Positions 23,008 through 34,080 of a DNA stretch of 64,000 nucleotides are shown piece after piece. Each line of letters opens with the position of its first letter. Position 1 is the first letter of the stretch. Location: assembly GCA_022393335.1 (NCBI GenBank), contig JAJEKB010021353.1:1989768-2053767 (forward strand), given 5' to 3'. The translations under genes and the position numbers were made by a program. Below the pieces are notes generated by a model that saw nothing but the letters and a program-made list of their open reading frames with translations, ran no database searches and was not told the DNA's origin. Source of the DNA: Macrotrachela quadricornifera. Taxonomy: Eukaryota > Rotifera > Eurotatoria > Philodinida > Philodinidae.

Positions 23008-24380
23008 CACACTCTAAAAAAAACAGGTATTCTACCGAACTTTCAAGGTTTAGCACTGTTTTACGAAACAATTTTAAGTTCCGTAGCATGAAAAACGTTT
23101 CGTAATTTTCATACAAAACCTTTTTAAGTTCTGAAAATTGAAGAGAGTTCTGAATTTTTACTACAAAACCCTCTGGAAGTTTCGTGCATCATGTACTGAA
23201 CTTTAGCAGATTCGCATCTATTGTACAAAACCGTTGACAGTTTCGTAACAGCATCTAAAAGCTCCCTATAAGCTCTACGAAGCTATTCATAGTTTCGTAA
23301 GTGCTCTAATAGTTCCGGACACATTGTACGAAACTAGGCATGTTTCCGTAACAGACATACCAAACCATTACATCATTTTCGAAACTATGAGCAGTTTCGT
23401 CCCATGTATGCTGAACCAATTAATGTTTTACGAGACCACTGATAGTTTTGTGGAACGACTAAAAGTTCCGTATTTCTTATACGAATCTATCGAAAGTTTC
23501 GTAAAATATCAAAAGGTTCAGCATACATTGTACGAAACTGTTCATAGTTTCGTAAATGATGTAATGGCTCGGTATACCTGTTACGAAACCATAGCTAATC
23601 TCATACAGTGTATCAGGAACTATTAGAACACTTACAAAATTATGAATGCTTCGTGGAACATATACGGAACCTTTCGATGCAGTACGAAACTGCTCATGGT
23701 TTCGTAACATGCACATGGAACCTTCAGATGACTGGTGAAACTGTTATTAGTTTCGTATAAGATATACTAAACTGCTACATGGCTTTCAAAACTATTAATG
23801 GTTTCGTAAAATATGCGCGGAACCTTTGCAATCCTTATGGAGCTATTCATGACTTCGTCAAAGGTATACCAAACCATTACATTATTCACGAAAATATGAA
23901 CAGTTTCGTACAACGTATACTGAACCTTTTGATATTTTACGAAACTTTCGATAGATTCGTATAAGAAATTACGGAACTTTTAGTTGTTCCACGAAACTAT
24001 CAGTGGTTTTGCAAAACATCAAAAGGTTCAGCATACATGGGACGAAACTGTTCATAGCTTCGTACAATGTATCCGGAACTACTAGAGCACTCACGAAATT
24101 ATGGATGGGTTCGTGGAACTTATACGGAACTTTTAGATGCTGTTACGGAACTGTCGACGGTTTTGTACAAAGGATACAAAACTACTGAAATTTCGGTACA
24201 CGATGCACGAAACTTCTAGAGGGTTTCGTAATAAAACTGAAACTCTTCAATTTTTGGGGCGACGGTGAGGTTCTGTATGAAAATTACGAAACGACTTTCG
24301 TATCACGAAAATTAAGATCATTTTGTAAAACAGTGCCAAAACTTCAAAGTTCGGTGAAACACCTATTTTTTTACAGTGTG
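23008..24380. mobile_element. Foldback element with about 200-bp inverted ends and a 51-bp tandem core
   Basis: The left end (cacactctaaaaaaaacagg) matches the reverse complement of the right end (cacactgtaaaaaaatagg), and similarity continues inward for about 200 bp (gcactgttttac; gtttcgtaattttcatac; gaagagtt; gtttcgtgcatc). Between them lie many copies of a unit of 51 bp, each with tacgaaact and agtttcgta arranged as an imperfect dyad. No transposase is encoded. Target duplications were not resolved. Related copies lie at 13145-13560 and 25466-25725. Confidence 0.85.
23290..24190. repeat. 51-bp tandem repeat array inside the foldback element
   Basis: Five consecutive units from about 23335 to 23590 start with gtttcgta and measure 51 bp each (17 codons). 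As a result, one frame stays open for 100 codons with a 17-residue period (YET..SFV). The reverse strand and later units behave the same way. The periodicity alone explains the open frames, and I do not call a protein. Confidence 0.8.
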
Positions 24381-24499
24381 CTAATCCAAATAAGTCTTGA
24401 ATAAAATATGTTTAGATGATTCATAGGAAGGTAGAGACAGCACTCAAACATAGATCTTAAAAATTACAGATACCGCAACGAAATAGTCTTAAGTAGTTA

Positions 24500-24690
24500 T
24501 GAGGTATACTCTTTGATAGATCTCAAAAAGTTGCACGTACTACTCCTGAGATAACTGTCGAAAAGTTACTAAAGGTACGCTCAGATTGTCCTCGAAAAGT
24601 AACTAATGATACGGTGAGGTAGTCCTCAAAAAGTTAACAATAGTACTGTTAAGGATGCGTTAAAAACTTACAGAACCTTTTTGTTCTCTA
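24500..24690. repeat. Degenerate tandem repeat, about 34-bp unit
   Basis: Roughly four units share the core gtcctcgaaaagttactaa followed by a gtacg or gtact word. The fourth is badly worn. It lies just outside the foldback element. Confidence 0.6.
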
Positions 24691-24745
24691 TTCATTCACC
24701 GTTTTGTTTTGCCAGTGAGGGCTATATATATATACGAGTGAATTC

Positions 24746-25262
24746 ATGAAAAATTACCATCATATAGAACATGTTTTAAGATTAAGTATTTCTGCGAATG
24801 TCTTGTTATATTGTGGAAGACATCCTGCATATCCGAATGCATATAACCAAGTAAGGACTTTTTTGATAAACTAGTATCCTAATTAATTAATTAATTGTAT
24901 ATAGTTTTAGATTCGGTGACAACACTGCCGAACCCAATATTTTCCAAAATCCTACAAATTAATCAGTAAGTTTGTTGTATTCAAATAAGTGAACTTCTTT
25001 TCTGTTACAGATTGACTTCAGTATGGGACCCGTGGATATATTTATCATATAATCCAAATAAAATCGTGTTTTATTTCAAAATCATCTTTGTATCAAATTA
25101 TGGGTAAGTTTTACTGTAGAAAATAAACATACTCATTTTCTCTTTTTAGGTCAACCCATATATGAGCTGTATGGGTAAGTTTATTTTATTATATAAAATC
25201 AATTCATTTACTCTTTATTGTAGACTAATTCGAGAAACTACTTGATGATCAAGTGTTATTTT
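24746..25262 (+). pseudogene. Possible multi-exon gene relic
   Basis: A tatatatata box at 24724 is followed by ATG at 24746 and a 35-codon frame ending at a good donor (aaccaa|gtaagg). Further intron-like pieces follow with strong signals: acceptors ttgtatatag, ctgttacag, tctttttag and ttattgtag, and donors gtaagt. Translations across the pieces contain stops in the frames tested. I cannot build a closed frame or name a family. The 3' side is cut by the palindromic element at 25263. Either a dead gene or a set of 5'-leader exons. Confidence 0.3.
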
Positions 25263-25465
25263 TAACTGACGAGGGAAGCTACAGAAATATTCAAGCAATT
25301 TAGTCTCTGTCATACATCTGTAAGTCGATCTGATTTAGATATGAAAAGCTAAATAGAATTCGTGCAAAATTGCATTTAGCTTTTCATACCTAAATCAGAT
25401 CGACTTGCGGATGCAAGGCAGAGACTAAACTGCTTGAATATCTCTGGAGCTTCTCTCGTCAGTTA
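25263..25465. mobile_element. Near-perfect hairpin element
   Basis: Two arms of about 90 bp starting taactgacgag and ending ctcgtcagtta pair almost completely around a short loop (gaattcgtgcaaaattgc region). This is a typical foldback MITE with no coding capacity. The superfamily cannot be named from the ends. Confidence 0.85.
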
Positions 25466-25725
25466 TTGGATCGGTAACAAAAAAAGGTTCAATGGCAATG
25501 AGCACATACTAAACCTTTTTTTCCGTTGGTGTGAAAGATTTAGTACGAAACCCTCTGTGCAGAACCTTGTTTGAAATTTTTTGAAAAGGCTTAATACGAA
25601 ACTTTTCTCACGGAACCTTTTATTACAGGTGTCCAGAATTGGTTTTATACGAAACCTGCTTTTTACGAAACCAATCAAGGATCTTCCCGTGTATCGAGGG
25701 ACAGATCTTTTTTTTTAAAGTGTAT
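25466..25725. mobile_element. Short member of the tacgaaac foldback family
   Basis: It contains repeated pairs such as ggtttcgta and tacgaaacc with aggttc words. It ends in tttaaagtgtatag, whose reverse complement (ctatacacttta then an A-run) matches the terminal motif of the 23008-24380 element. A 71-codon minus-strand frame is a by-product of the repeat. Confidence 0.6.
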
Positions 25726-26501
25726 AGTAAAAAAAAGAGAAAAAATGTGTTACATGATAACATTTTTGGCACAACGCATCATGAATCAAGAAGAAAAAGA
25801 AAAATGTCATCCTAGATTATATGCTTCATAAGACGCGCACAAAAAAGAGTGATGACTTGAGTCATCGCTGACAACCAATCGATTCGCCGACCCGAAACAC
25901 CTATGTATCGAATTTTTCTTAGAGCTACTGACAAATTTTCATTGGCTCAGCGAATACTGAATTCTGATTGGCTTGTCGGACAAACAAACTTTAAGCATTT
26001 TAGCCGGCGTATTTAAACGCCCTATAATCTTTTCTTTTAGAAAAGGGAATATATATATATATACTATCTAAACAAGAAAGTTCAGTCAACAATTTGAAAA
26101 AATAATTTTTAGAAAAAATAATTAGAACATCATGCAAAAGCACGATTTTAAATTTTGAAAATCTAACAACGGATTCAGATTCTCCATTTCTGATTTCCCT
26201 TGATCAAACTTTATGGGAAATCGTTAGTTTTCAAAAATACCCAATTGAAAAATTTAAAAATCTGACGACGAATTCGGACGATAGGTAAACTGAAAATATC
26301 TGACAAAAACTATCTACTAAAATTGATATTCTTTTGACCTTTGATCCCCAAATCTGACCTTAGATTCGGACTCCTTGACCTCGACTACGCGAGGTCCAAC
26401 TAAGTTCCGACCATCAATAGTTAATAAGTGTTAGCTAATAAAATCGATGTTCTTTTGACCTTGATGCAAACAGACAAAAATACAAACTATTTTTTTTTCA
26501 T
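25726..26501. other. Intergenic, no gene seen
   Basis: AT-rich, including an (AT)n run near 26051-26063. Two imperfect copies of a block (gatttcccttgatcaaact against gacctttgatcccc; atctgacgacgaattcgg against aatctgaccttagattcgg) suggest a worn local duplication. Confidence 0.4.
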
Positions 26502-27283
26502 ATGATCCCCTCTACAGTCGAAGGAATATTGGATTTTTCTATTCTTCCATATGCCGCATTGATTATCTTGGTATACGTGCGAGAATACTACACTTCATTA
26601 CATACTTTGCTTTATCTATTTCGTTTTCTTTTATGCTTAAAAAATGTCCTCTTCATTGTATTGATTATGTCAGGTTTACTTATTATTATATTTTTTATCG
26701 TCGTTCAATTCATACCGGTTGTCAATGCTTTTTTTCTTTGGATAAACTAAATTGGAGTGTAGACCCTGTACTTGTCATCCCGACTGCCATTGTGATACAA
26801 AATATACACAACAGCAGATTATGAAAAAATGTAATCTTGGTGTAGATAGTCATAATGTATTAGCATCTCATTTTACACAAGAAAATCGAACAACTTGTCT
26901 TGTATTATTTTTCTCGTTAACCATAAATTTCGTTCTAACATTTGTCTCATTATTTCGTAGATCTATACGTAAGTGTTATCATGCTCATCAACTCCATAAA
27001 CAACAAACAAAAAGTAGCTAAACAACAAGCCGTTACTCGTCAAAAAACTGAACATTGTATTATCGCATTAAAACTAACAATTGCACTGTCTCCCGAACCA
27101 GGTTCATTCAAATTAACCCAACCTCATATCACGTTGACTCAACCATTATTTCAATTGCTGTTCAACTGCACCATCGAAAATCGAGTATAAACTCGTTATA
27201 TAAAAAAACTCTCTTTTTCTTTTCTTCTTCTCTCTTTTTGTTTCAGGTTTTTGTGGAAGAAGGAGGTGTTAGCGATGAATCAA
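26502..27283 (+). pseudogene. Membrane-protein-like coding fragments, unrecognised
   Basis: The first frame (26502-26750, 82 codons) is strongly hydrophobic with at least two membrane-like segments (AALIILVYV; NVLFIVLIMSGLLIIIFFIVV). A second, in another frame (to 27021), has a Cys-rich start and one more hydrophobic segment (TTCLVLFFSLTINFVLTFVSLF) followed by basic residues. A polypyrimidine tract and ttttgtttcag near 27246 look like an acceptor before an exon that the hAT element at 27292 interrupts. Frame breaks suggest a decayed or multi-exon membrane protein. No family identified. Confidence 0.35.
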
Positions 27284-27808
27284 GTCATCACCAGTGCTGC
27301 CACCTTGTCTGCTTTTAGCAGACAAATTCTGCTTTTTTCCTGTTCTTTCTGCTTTTTTTGAATATTAGGTCAATTATATTTTTAATCAATAATTCTCATC
27401 TGAATGATCATTTCTCGAATTCTAAAAACAAACTTTTTTTAATAATCACTCATATTACTATCTTACATTAGTTCAAGTTCTATCATAACTCGTATTTTCT
27501 AGTGGCTAAAAGTGTCGAATATATATATGTTTATTTATTCCATTCGTTACCTGTTTCTCTTTCGTCATAGTTTTCATTATTTGTCTAATTCGTACAAATC
27601 AACACATACATTCTTTCATGGGTTTACTGGACGAATATAAATAACTAAAGTGAATAGTGTGAATATTTATAGTATAAATACAGCAAGAATGAGTGATGAT
27701 GGCAATGCTGAAGAAGATACACCTAAAGTTTAAGCAATTGAAAAATTCTCAGCATCAACAGGAGTTCAACAGAGAAAAAAAGACATTGAAATTTGTATTC
27801 TTTATTAT

Positions 27809-27950
27809 CCCAGGTGGTTCAAACCGACTGTCGAATCCCGTCGGATCATATCGGAAAATCGTCGGATTTTATCGGATTCGATGGGAATTCGTCGGATTTT
27901 ATCGGATTCGATGGGAATTCGTCGGATTCTATCGGGTGAGTTCGACCTGG
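27809..27950. repeat. Small nested insertion with 30-bp tandem units
   Basis: The unit tcggattcgatgggaattcg repeats about two and a half times at a 30-bp spacing. The flanks cccaggtggttc and gttcgacctgggg form imperfect inverted ends. It interrupts the hAT interior just before the transposase relic. Confidence 0.65.
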
Positions 27951-28172
27951 GGTGTAATAATGCTTATGTTGAGTCAGCATTTTCACAATTAAAACATTTA
28001 AAAAATGACAAAAGGAATTGTATAACGACTGAAATTTATATCAGCTGAATTGAAAATACGATTAAATTCATTATTATCACGCACTAGACTGTACAAACAT
28101 GCTTTACCTAATCAAGACTTGTTAAAAGCTATTAAATCAGATGAAAAATATGCGTTCAAAAGAAAATGTATG
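27951..28172 (+). pseudogene. hAT transposase C-terminal (dimerisation) relic
   Basis: With frame changes, the text reads AYVESAFSQLKHLKNDKRN, then AELK-like, then LTNQDLLKAIKSDEKYAFKRK-like segments, matching the hATC region order. Stops and shifts are present (for example after ISAE). It belongs to the enclosing element. Confidence 0.65.
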
Positions 28173-28742
28173 TAATAAATCTATGTATTTGCTTTGTTCG
28201 ATATTGTGTAATGGAGTTGAATAATTCTACTTATCTGTTTAATTGATTGATGTTGTTTAATAAAGATTGAAATTTGATGTACAATTTTTAATTATTATAT
28301 TGAATCTAAGCTTTATAGTAGATTTACGTAAGAAACATCTTTTCTGCTTTTTTTTCTGCTTTTTGATGGTGAAATTTCTGTCATTTTCTGCTTTTTTTAA
28401 TTTTTTTTCTGCTTTTTGGACTTCAGAAGGTGGCAGCACTGGTCATCACATTCTTTTTCTTTTATATATATATATTCTTTTTTTTGTTTAAAAATAATAA
28501 TCTTTTTCCTTCAGAAAAATAAAGTGCTCGATTCATCCATCACTCTCTCTCTTGTCCTCTCTCAGTCCTACAGACACACAAACACATTTTCTTAGTTTTA
28601 CAATTTACTTGCGTGAGAAAAAAAGAAAAACAACAAATACGTAACATTTAAAAGGCACTATTCGTCATATTTTACATATCATAAGACAAGATAAGAGTGT
28701 TCTTATCATGAAATTTACCTTTTCATTAGAAAAACTTTCAGG

Positions 28743-30536
28743 ATGGATACAACAACAACATGGTTTGATTATTTTCCGATAGAAATTATTTTTATAATAT
28801 TTGATTATTTATCTTCTAATGATATTATTTATACATTCTTTTTCTTTAATCAACAATTTAATAATTTATTATTAGAAAATCAACGTTATTTAAATTATTT
28901 AGAATTACCAACAAAAAATTTAAATAAATGGAAAAATATTCTTTCAATAATTAGATCTCAAGTTAAATCATTAAATCTGACATCAACTGATTTATCTTTT
29001 CCATTAGAATATTTTCCAAATATAAAATCTTTAATAATTTCATCACCACTTAATTATATAAGTGATGATTTAATTAGTATTATAAAAAGTAAACAATTTC
29101 CAAATTTACAATCATTTCAAATAAAGAAGCACAATTATTTTTATCCGGAATATGAAGGATTTCTTGATTTTGAAGCACCTGACATATTAGAAGAAATATT
29201 TAGTCGTGAAAATTCACTGAAGTTATTTCATTGTTCATTAATGACACAACCCACCCTGACAAATTCTTTCAAGATAAATATAAATTTACATTCATTAACA
29301 ATAAAATTGAATACTTTTCAGCATTTTCCTCCAGTACTATTATATACACCAAATTTAGAATATTTAAATGTCCATACATATCCATTTGATCGTGATATTT
29401 CGACTCATTTATTAAATAGATCTATTCCAAAACTGAAACAATTTTATTTAAAATTAGGTTTTCATGATCGATCAGAAGTATCACGCAGTATTGGTTACAG
29501 TTTAACCATTAATGATATATTCCTTGTTATACAACAACTTTCACCATCAATAAATTGTTTATCTATTGACTTAGTTGATATAGCTTCGGGAAAAGCATAT
29601 TTAAGTCCATTTACAAGCGCTACGCTTCAACAATTGTTAGAATCATTGGTAGAATTAAAACAGTTTTATTTCTATACTCAAATTCGTTATTGTCAAATAG
29701 AAAGTTTTTTATCAGAATTTAAAAATCAATATTGGTTTGATCATAATTGGTTCTTTGGAACACATCATGGTTATTTTTATACGCTACCATTTCATTTTGA
29801 TAATCTTTATTATTTTCCAGATAATTTCGATGACATTAAAATGACTAATCATGATATTCTAATTAACAATTCTCAGTTATGGTATAATGCTAAATCTATT
29901 GAATTAATTTCAGAATGCCAATATAACAAAAATTTTATTCAACAACTCAGAACGAAAATGCCAAAATTAAATTCTATTAGATTTGATACATCTAAATCAA
30001 AACGACTGAATTTAGATTCAGCTCAAACAAAAGAAATCGGTTTAACATTAGATAATATAACCACTATTGGTACATACTGCGAATCAATTGAAAATGAAAT
30101 TGAGTGGATAATTAATACATTACCTAATTTGAATAGTTTGATTTTATCAGATGTTAAAGAATATTCAATAGAAAATTCAATAGGTGAAATATTTAAGAAA
30201 AATATTCAATATTTGCACATAGATTTATATGATAATAATGAATTTATGGAAATAAATAGTATTTATTTTTCAAATGTTCAATATATGAAAATTTTTTGGT
30301 CGAATTGTGGACGCAAACAAGAAAAAACCGTTAAAATAATCGCAAAAAAAACATTCACAAAATTTCCAAATCTCAAGCAATTAATGATTGGTCGTACGGA
30401 TAGACGTTATCCATATGATAGATGTACAATGAATATATTTCATGAATATAAACACAATGATTATACTGAACAAATCTATAAATTTGACTATCCTGATGGA
30501 CATTTTTTATTCATCAAGAAATTATTAGAAACCTAA
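28743..30536 (+). CDS. F-box protein of the rotifer expanded family
   Basis: An intact 597-residue frame with very low GC. An F-box lies at residues about 7-50 (FPIEIIFIIFDYLSSNDIIYTFFFFNQQ). A long region of loosely repeated leucine-rich segments follows (for example FPNIKSLIISS, TPNLEYLNVHTYP, LPNLNSLILSDV). F-box proteins usually link substrates to SKP1-CUL1 ubiquitin ligases, with the leucine-rich part choosing the substrate; that role is inferred from the family. No introns lie in the CDS; a possible acceptor (ctttcag) ends one base before the ATG, hinting at a 5' leader intron. The pseudogenes at 8884-10266 and 33806-34080 are relatives. Confidence 0.88.
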   Translation: MDTTTTWFDYFPIEIIFIIFDYLSSNDIIYTFFFFNQQFNNLLLENQRYLNYLELPTKNLNKWKNILSIIRSQVKSLNLTSTDLSFPLEYFPNIKSLIISSPLNYISDDLISIIKSKQFPNLQSFQIKKHNYFYPEYEGFLDFEAPDILEEIFSRENSLKLFHCSLMTQPTLTNSFKININLHSLTIKLNTFQHFPPVLLYTPNLEYLNVHTYPFDRDISTHLLNRSIPKLKQFYLKLGFHDRSEVSRSIGYSLTINDIFLVIQQLSPSINCLSIDLVDIASGKAYLSPFTSATLQQLLESLVELKQFYFYTQIRYCQIESFLSEFKNQYWFDHNWFFGTHHGYFYTLPFHFDNLYYFPDNFDDIKMTNHDILINNSQLWYNAKSIELISECQYNKNFIQQLRTKMPKLNSIRFDTSKSKRLNLDSAQTKEIGLTLDNITTIGTYCESIENEIEWIINTLPNLNSLILSDVKEYSIENSIGEIFKKNIQYLHIDLYDNNEFMEINSIYFSNVQYMKIFWSNCGRKQEKTVKIIAKKTFTKFPNLKQLMIGRTDRRYPYDRCTMNIFHEYKHNDYTEQIYKFDYPDGHFLFIKKLLET

Positions 30537-31143
30537 TTTTTTATGTTGATTATTCAGATTTTGAACCGAAAAGAGAACGAGAATGATCATTTAACATTGG
30601 AAACTTCTTTGTATAGTCCACTCAAGGGGAATATATTTAGATGTTGAAGTGTTTTACAGCTCATCTTTTCACCCTAAGTAGACCTTGATGATATATGAAA
30701 AACCTAAAAAAGATTCATCCCCTCGCACCTTTATTCGCCGAATATCGAACTTCCAAGCTACATATAAAAATCGACAAGGAAAGGATAAACAATTGTTTCT
30801 TGAAAAATGAATAGAGCATCAGAGGATGAAATATTAGTTTCGTATATTATTTGAGTGATGTACTCTGAGTTAAAAGTTAGATTAAATCTTATGAATAATA
30901 CTTCTACTTAGTGTTCTTTCTGCTTGCATTTTATACCACAAAAGTATAACTAAAGTAATCAATGGGAATGATAGTTGAGAAAAAAAAATGGTTGAAACAG
31001 AGCGGTTTGTTGCACCAACTGTAACTAATGAAAAGAGACGCATTGCAAGAAGATATTGGGCATGTTGTAGCGTCAAAAGAGAAGCACACTTCGGTCACAG
31101 CCTTGAAGAATCCTGAATGGTTATCATCATAGCCACTCATGTA

Positions 31144-32890
31144 CTATGCGTACTGGATCATCTTACGAAACACTTCAGAAGAGAGTTGATTATGATTTAG
31201 AGACGTCAGACGAATAGTATTATTACGTTCATCGATGTTGATATCCAATTCATCGAGCAGTACACGATCAAATAACTGATGAGGAATCAATTTCATTTGC
31301 CTTCTGATAAAAACGTCCAATGGTTGAAATTCATACGTTGTTTTTTCCGGTATTTCAAGCCTAGTACAGTGGGGAATATCATCGTATATACCCTTACCAT
31401 CTGCTTGTCCATCCCAACAGCTCGAGATGAGTAGGAACTTCTTTCTTTCATCAAATGAAGGGAGGAGAACATGATCATGCCAATATTCTATTAGGAATGT
31501 AGTGAGTTTTCCTGAACTGCTACAAGTAACCATTGCATTTGAAGTCTTCAAAAGATACGATAGAATTTTCTCGCTTATACAACCTTTGGGCTCCTTGAAA
31601 CAGAGATACACTGACGAGAGAAGATGGCCATCAAACGTTATGGTTGCTTGCACTGTGTAGCTGTGGGTAGCGTCAGTTCGATTCCACTTTGATCTGTATT
31701 AATGATTCTGTTGGGCTCATATTTCGACAAATGCTTGCGAACATTGGCTACAAACTGATCAGCTGAAGCTCTGATTGTTTCTTAGTTTTCTATCGAACGC
31801 TTTGTCACAATCTGTAAAAAATAAATGTTTTCAGTAAGTTTATTCTTGGAATATTTTTGGAGAAAATAAACTTTAGTATTAACCACATCTGTCAGGAACT
31901 TGGGAAGAAACTGATTTTTTATTTTAGTCTGATTGTCCAAAGCGAGGGTTTTTCTTTACACAGAGTGTCTCAAAAGTTACCCGTCAATCAGCCTTTGATT
32001 GTGAATAACTTTTGATGAGAACAATATAGAGAGTTGCGGTTTTCATCGTTGGAAAGAGGAGACACAGGCGCATCGAGTTGTATTACCGGATTTTTTTTAA
32101 TGTATTCTGAAGCTCTTTTAATCAAAGTTCTAAAAAAATGCCTGAAATTGACCTATCTTAAATTAAGAAAAAAAAGTAAAAAATTGATTTTTTTTTTATC
32201 AGGAATACATGTATATGATTCAATGGGCCTTCATCTTCTCTTTTCAACAGTGAAAATCACAACTCTCTATCTTATTCCTATCAAAGGTTACTCGCAATCA
32301 AAGGCTGATTGACAAGTAGCTTTTGGGACACCCTCTGTATCTTTGAATTAATCAGGAAATTTCTTACTTTTGCCATCTTACGAGAGATCATATTATGTTA
32401 ACATTTAAAAGTGTAAAGCCAATAGCTTGAAGCCACAAAATTACATAAAGACTCATCGATAGCTTTTCTACCGAGCTCGACCGAACGTGTCGAATACATA
32501 GTCATCAATTTTATCAAGCTTCTGCTTCTTTATTTCGTGTCTATCAAGATAATAGCGAAACCGAGCTATATAAGTTTGATGTGAAATATGCTGAAAGCTA
32601 TGTTTCACTGTTTTCCAGCGTCGTTTACGTTTACCGGTTTTCGGATTGATTTCATAATAAAAATTAACCGCACGAGTCATGTAGTCAAGAGAAAATTCCT
32701 TGCACAATGCTTTGTCTTCGCCATCTTCTTCTTTGCTCCATTCAGGATCGATCGTCTCTTCAGTTTCATTTCCATAGTCTCCGTCGTTGATAAGTTCGAT
32801 ACTCGATCAATGAAAATCTCTGCGACGTTTATTGGATTGATCATTTTCAAATAGAAGAAATAATAACTAGTTTCAACTGCCTCTTCACAC
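31144..32890 (-). pseudogene. DDE-superfamily transposase relic
   Basis: Read from the high coordinate, an N-terminal DNA-binding-type segment (MTRAVNFYYEINPKTGKRKRRW, KVKHSFQHI-like, KQKLDKIDDYVFDTFGRAR) is followed by an INTDQSGIE motif with a probable first catalytic Asp near 31715. The last 169 codons (31653-31144) contain RLEIPEKTTYEFQPLDVFIRR and IRLTSLNHNQLSS, a DDE_1-like core end. The gene is broken by stops and by the MITE at 31959-32337. The exact superfamily (pogo/Tigger-like or related) is uncertain. Confidence 0.75.
31959..32337. mobile_element. TA-flanked MITE nested in the transposase relic
   Basis: TA lies on each side (31957-31958 and 32338-32339). The ends are cacagagtgtctcaaaag and, reversed, cagagggtgtcccaaaag, and similarity extends about 90 bp inward (caatcagcctttgattg; gagagttg). 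This is a Tc1/mariner-type non-autonomous element. Its subterminal block (aacttttgatgagaacaa; ttttcatcgttggaaagagg) is shared with elements at 46425 and 52498. Confidence 0.9.
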
Positions 32891-33805
32891 CACATGTATA
32901 TGTTGTTTACAATCGAATGAAAAGAAAAATAAGTCTACAACACATGTGATATACAAAACTGTACAGAATAAGAATGAGAGAAAAAACATGAGCATACAAC
33001 ATTTATCACTATGACATGATGACATGCTTGCAAAGAAAAAGGGTGATCATATAAAAAATGATTTATCATTCTCGGGCTTTTTGAGACGGTTATCGTAGTA
33101 TAAAATGAAAGCAGAAAGAAAATCAAGAATTTCAGTATCTTTTAGGCTCATGAACAACAAGTAGAAGTGTTATTTATAAGATTTAATCTAACTTTTAACT
33201 GAGAACACATCACTCAAATAATATACGAAACTAATATTTCATCCTCTGATGCTCTATTCATTTTTCAAGAAACAATTGTTTATCCTTTCCTTGTCGATTT
33301 TTATATGTAGCTTGGAAGTTCGATATTCGGCAAATAAAGGCGCGAGGGGATGAATCTTTTTTAGGTTTTTCATATATCATCAAGGTGTACTTAGAACGAA
33401 AACATGAGCTCTAAAACGTTTCAACATTTAAATATGTTCCCTGGTTAGACTTATTCTACAAATATACTGAATTAATTTAGAGATCGATATTGATTTCAAT
33501 TATGCTATTAAATCAATATCTTGCTTACAAGATATTTGCCTAGGCTAATAATTGATTGTGAAATAAATTGTAAAATTTCAAAAACTGCTTTCTTGTATTG
33601 ATACCGCTAAATTCTTGGAAATTTCCATCCGGCTAATCTGGTTCTCTTCTGTTTCAGAAGCTGATTTATATTTCAAACAATAATAAATAAGATTCATCAT
33701 TTCTTCTTCATCGAAAAAAAAAGTTATCTATGACACATGTTGTTTATTTATGAATGAGTTAACATAAAAAATTCATCATCATTATACATTTACGTGATTT
33801 TTAAT

Positions 33806-34080
33806 ATGGGAACCGCAACAAGTACTTAATCAATAACATGGCTCGATCATTTGCTCACGGAAATTCTTTTTACAATATTTGATTATTTATCTTCAAATGA
33901 AATTATTTATTCATTCTTTCAATTAAGTCAATAGATTGATAATACACTGTCCCAAAATAAACGTTAGTCATCTTTTATAGAATTATCAACAAAAAATTTC
34001 AATCGATGGAAAAATTCAATGTTTGTTCGAAATCTTCCTTATTTGACAACCATTTGGGTCATCATGAGTTTCTATAGAAT
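33806..34080 (+). pseudogene. F-box gene fragment
   Basis: Just right of the 2.8-kb transposon, the text reads LLTEILFTIFDYLSSNEIIYS and then STKNFNRWKN, paralleling the first 80 residues of the intact F-box protein at 28743 (IEIIFIIFDYLSSNDIIYT; PTKNLNKWKN). Stops occur (for example near 33930). The rest of the gene is absent, so it is a truncated duplicate. Confidence 0.75.

Larger units (their letters stand above)
27292..28441. mobile_element. hAT element with perfect 8-bp target duplication
   Basis: The ends cagtgctgccacctt and aaggtggcagcactg are exact inverted repeats. The 8 bp gtcatcac flanks them on both sides (27284-27291 and 28442-28449). Subterminal regions on both sides carry repeated tctgctttt words, a common hAT feature. 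The interior keeps only a relic of the transposase C-terminus, so the copy cannot move by itself. Confidence 0.93.
30628..33440. mobile_element. DDE transposon with about 265-bp terminal inverted repeats
   Basis: The left arm (30628-30893, from ggaatatatttagatgttga to agattaaatctt) is the reverse complement of 33173-33440 with modest divergence. Shared words include gatgatatatgaaaaacct, cgaatatcgaacttccaagc and aggatgaaatattagtttcg. The interior holds a decayed transposase on the minus strand with a MITE nested inside it. Target duplications are not obvious. Boundaries are set by the loss of arm similarity. Confidence 0.9.

Noticed and set aside
23324..23626. Gene for a 17-residue-repeat protein
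   Set aside because: Frames are open on both strands and in several phases because the unit is 51 bp; no start context or conserved third-position pattern is visible.
23290..24190. CRISPR-like regular repeats
   Set aside because: The repeats are contiguous and degenerate, with an internal dyad and no unique spacers, within a eukaryotic foldback element; no cas genes.
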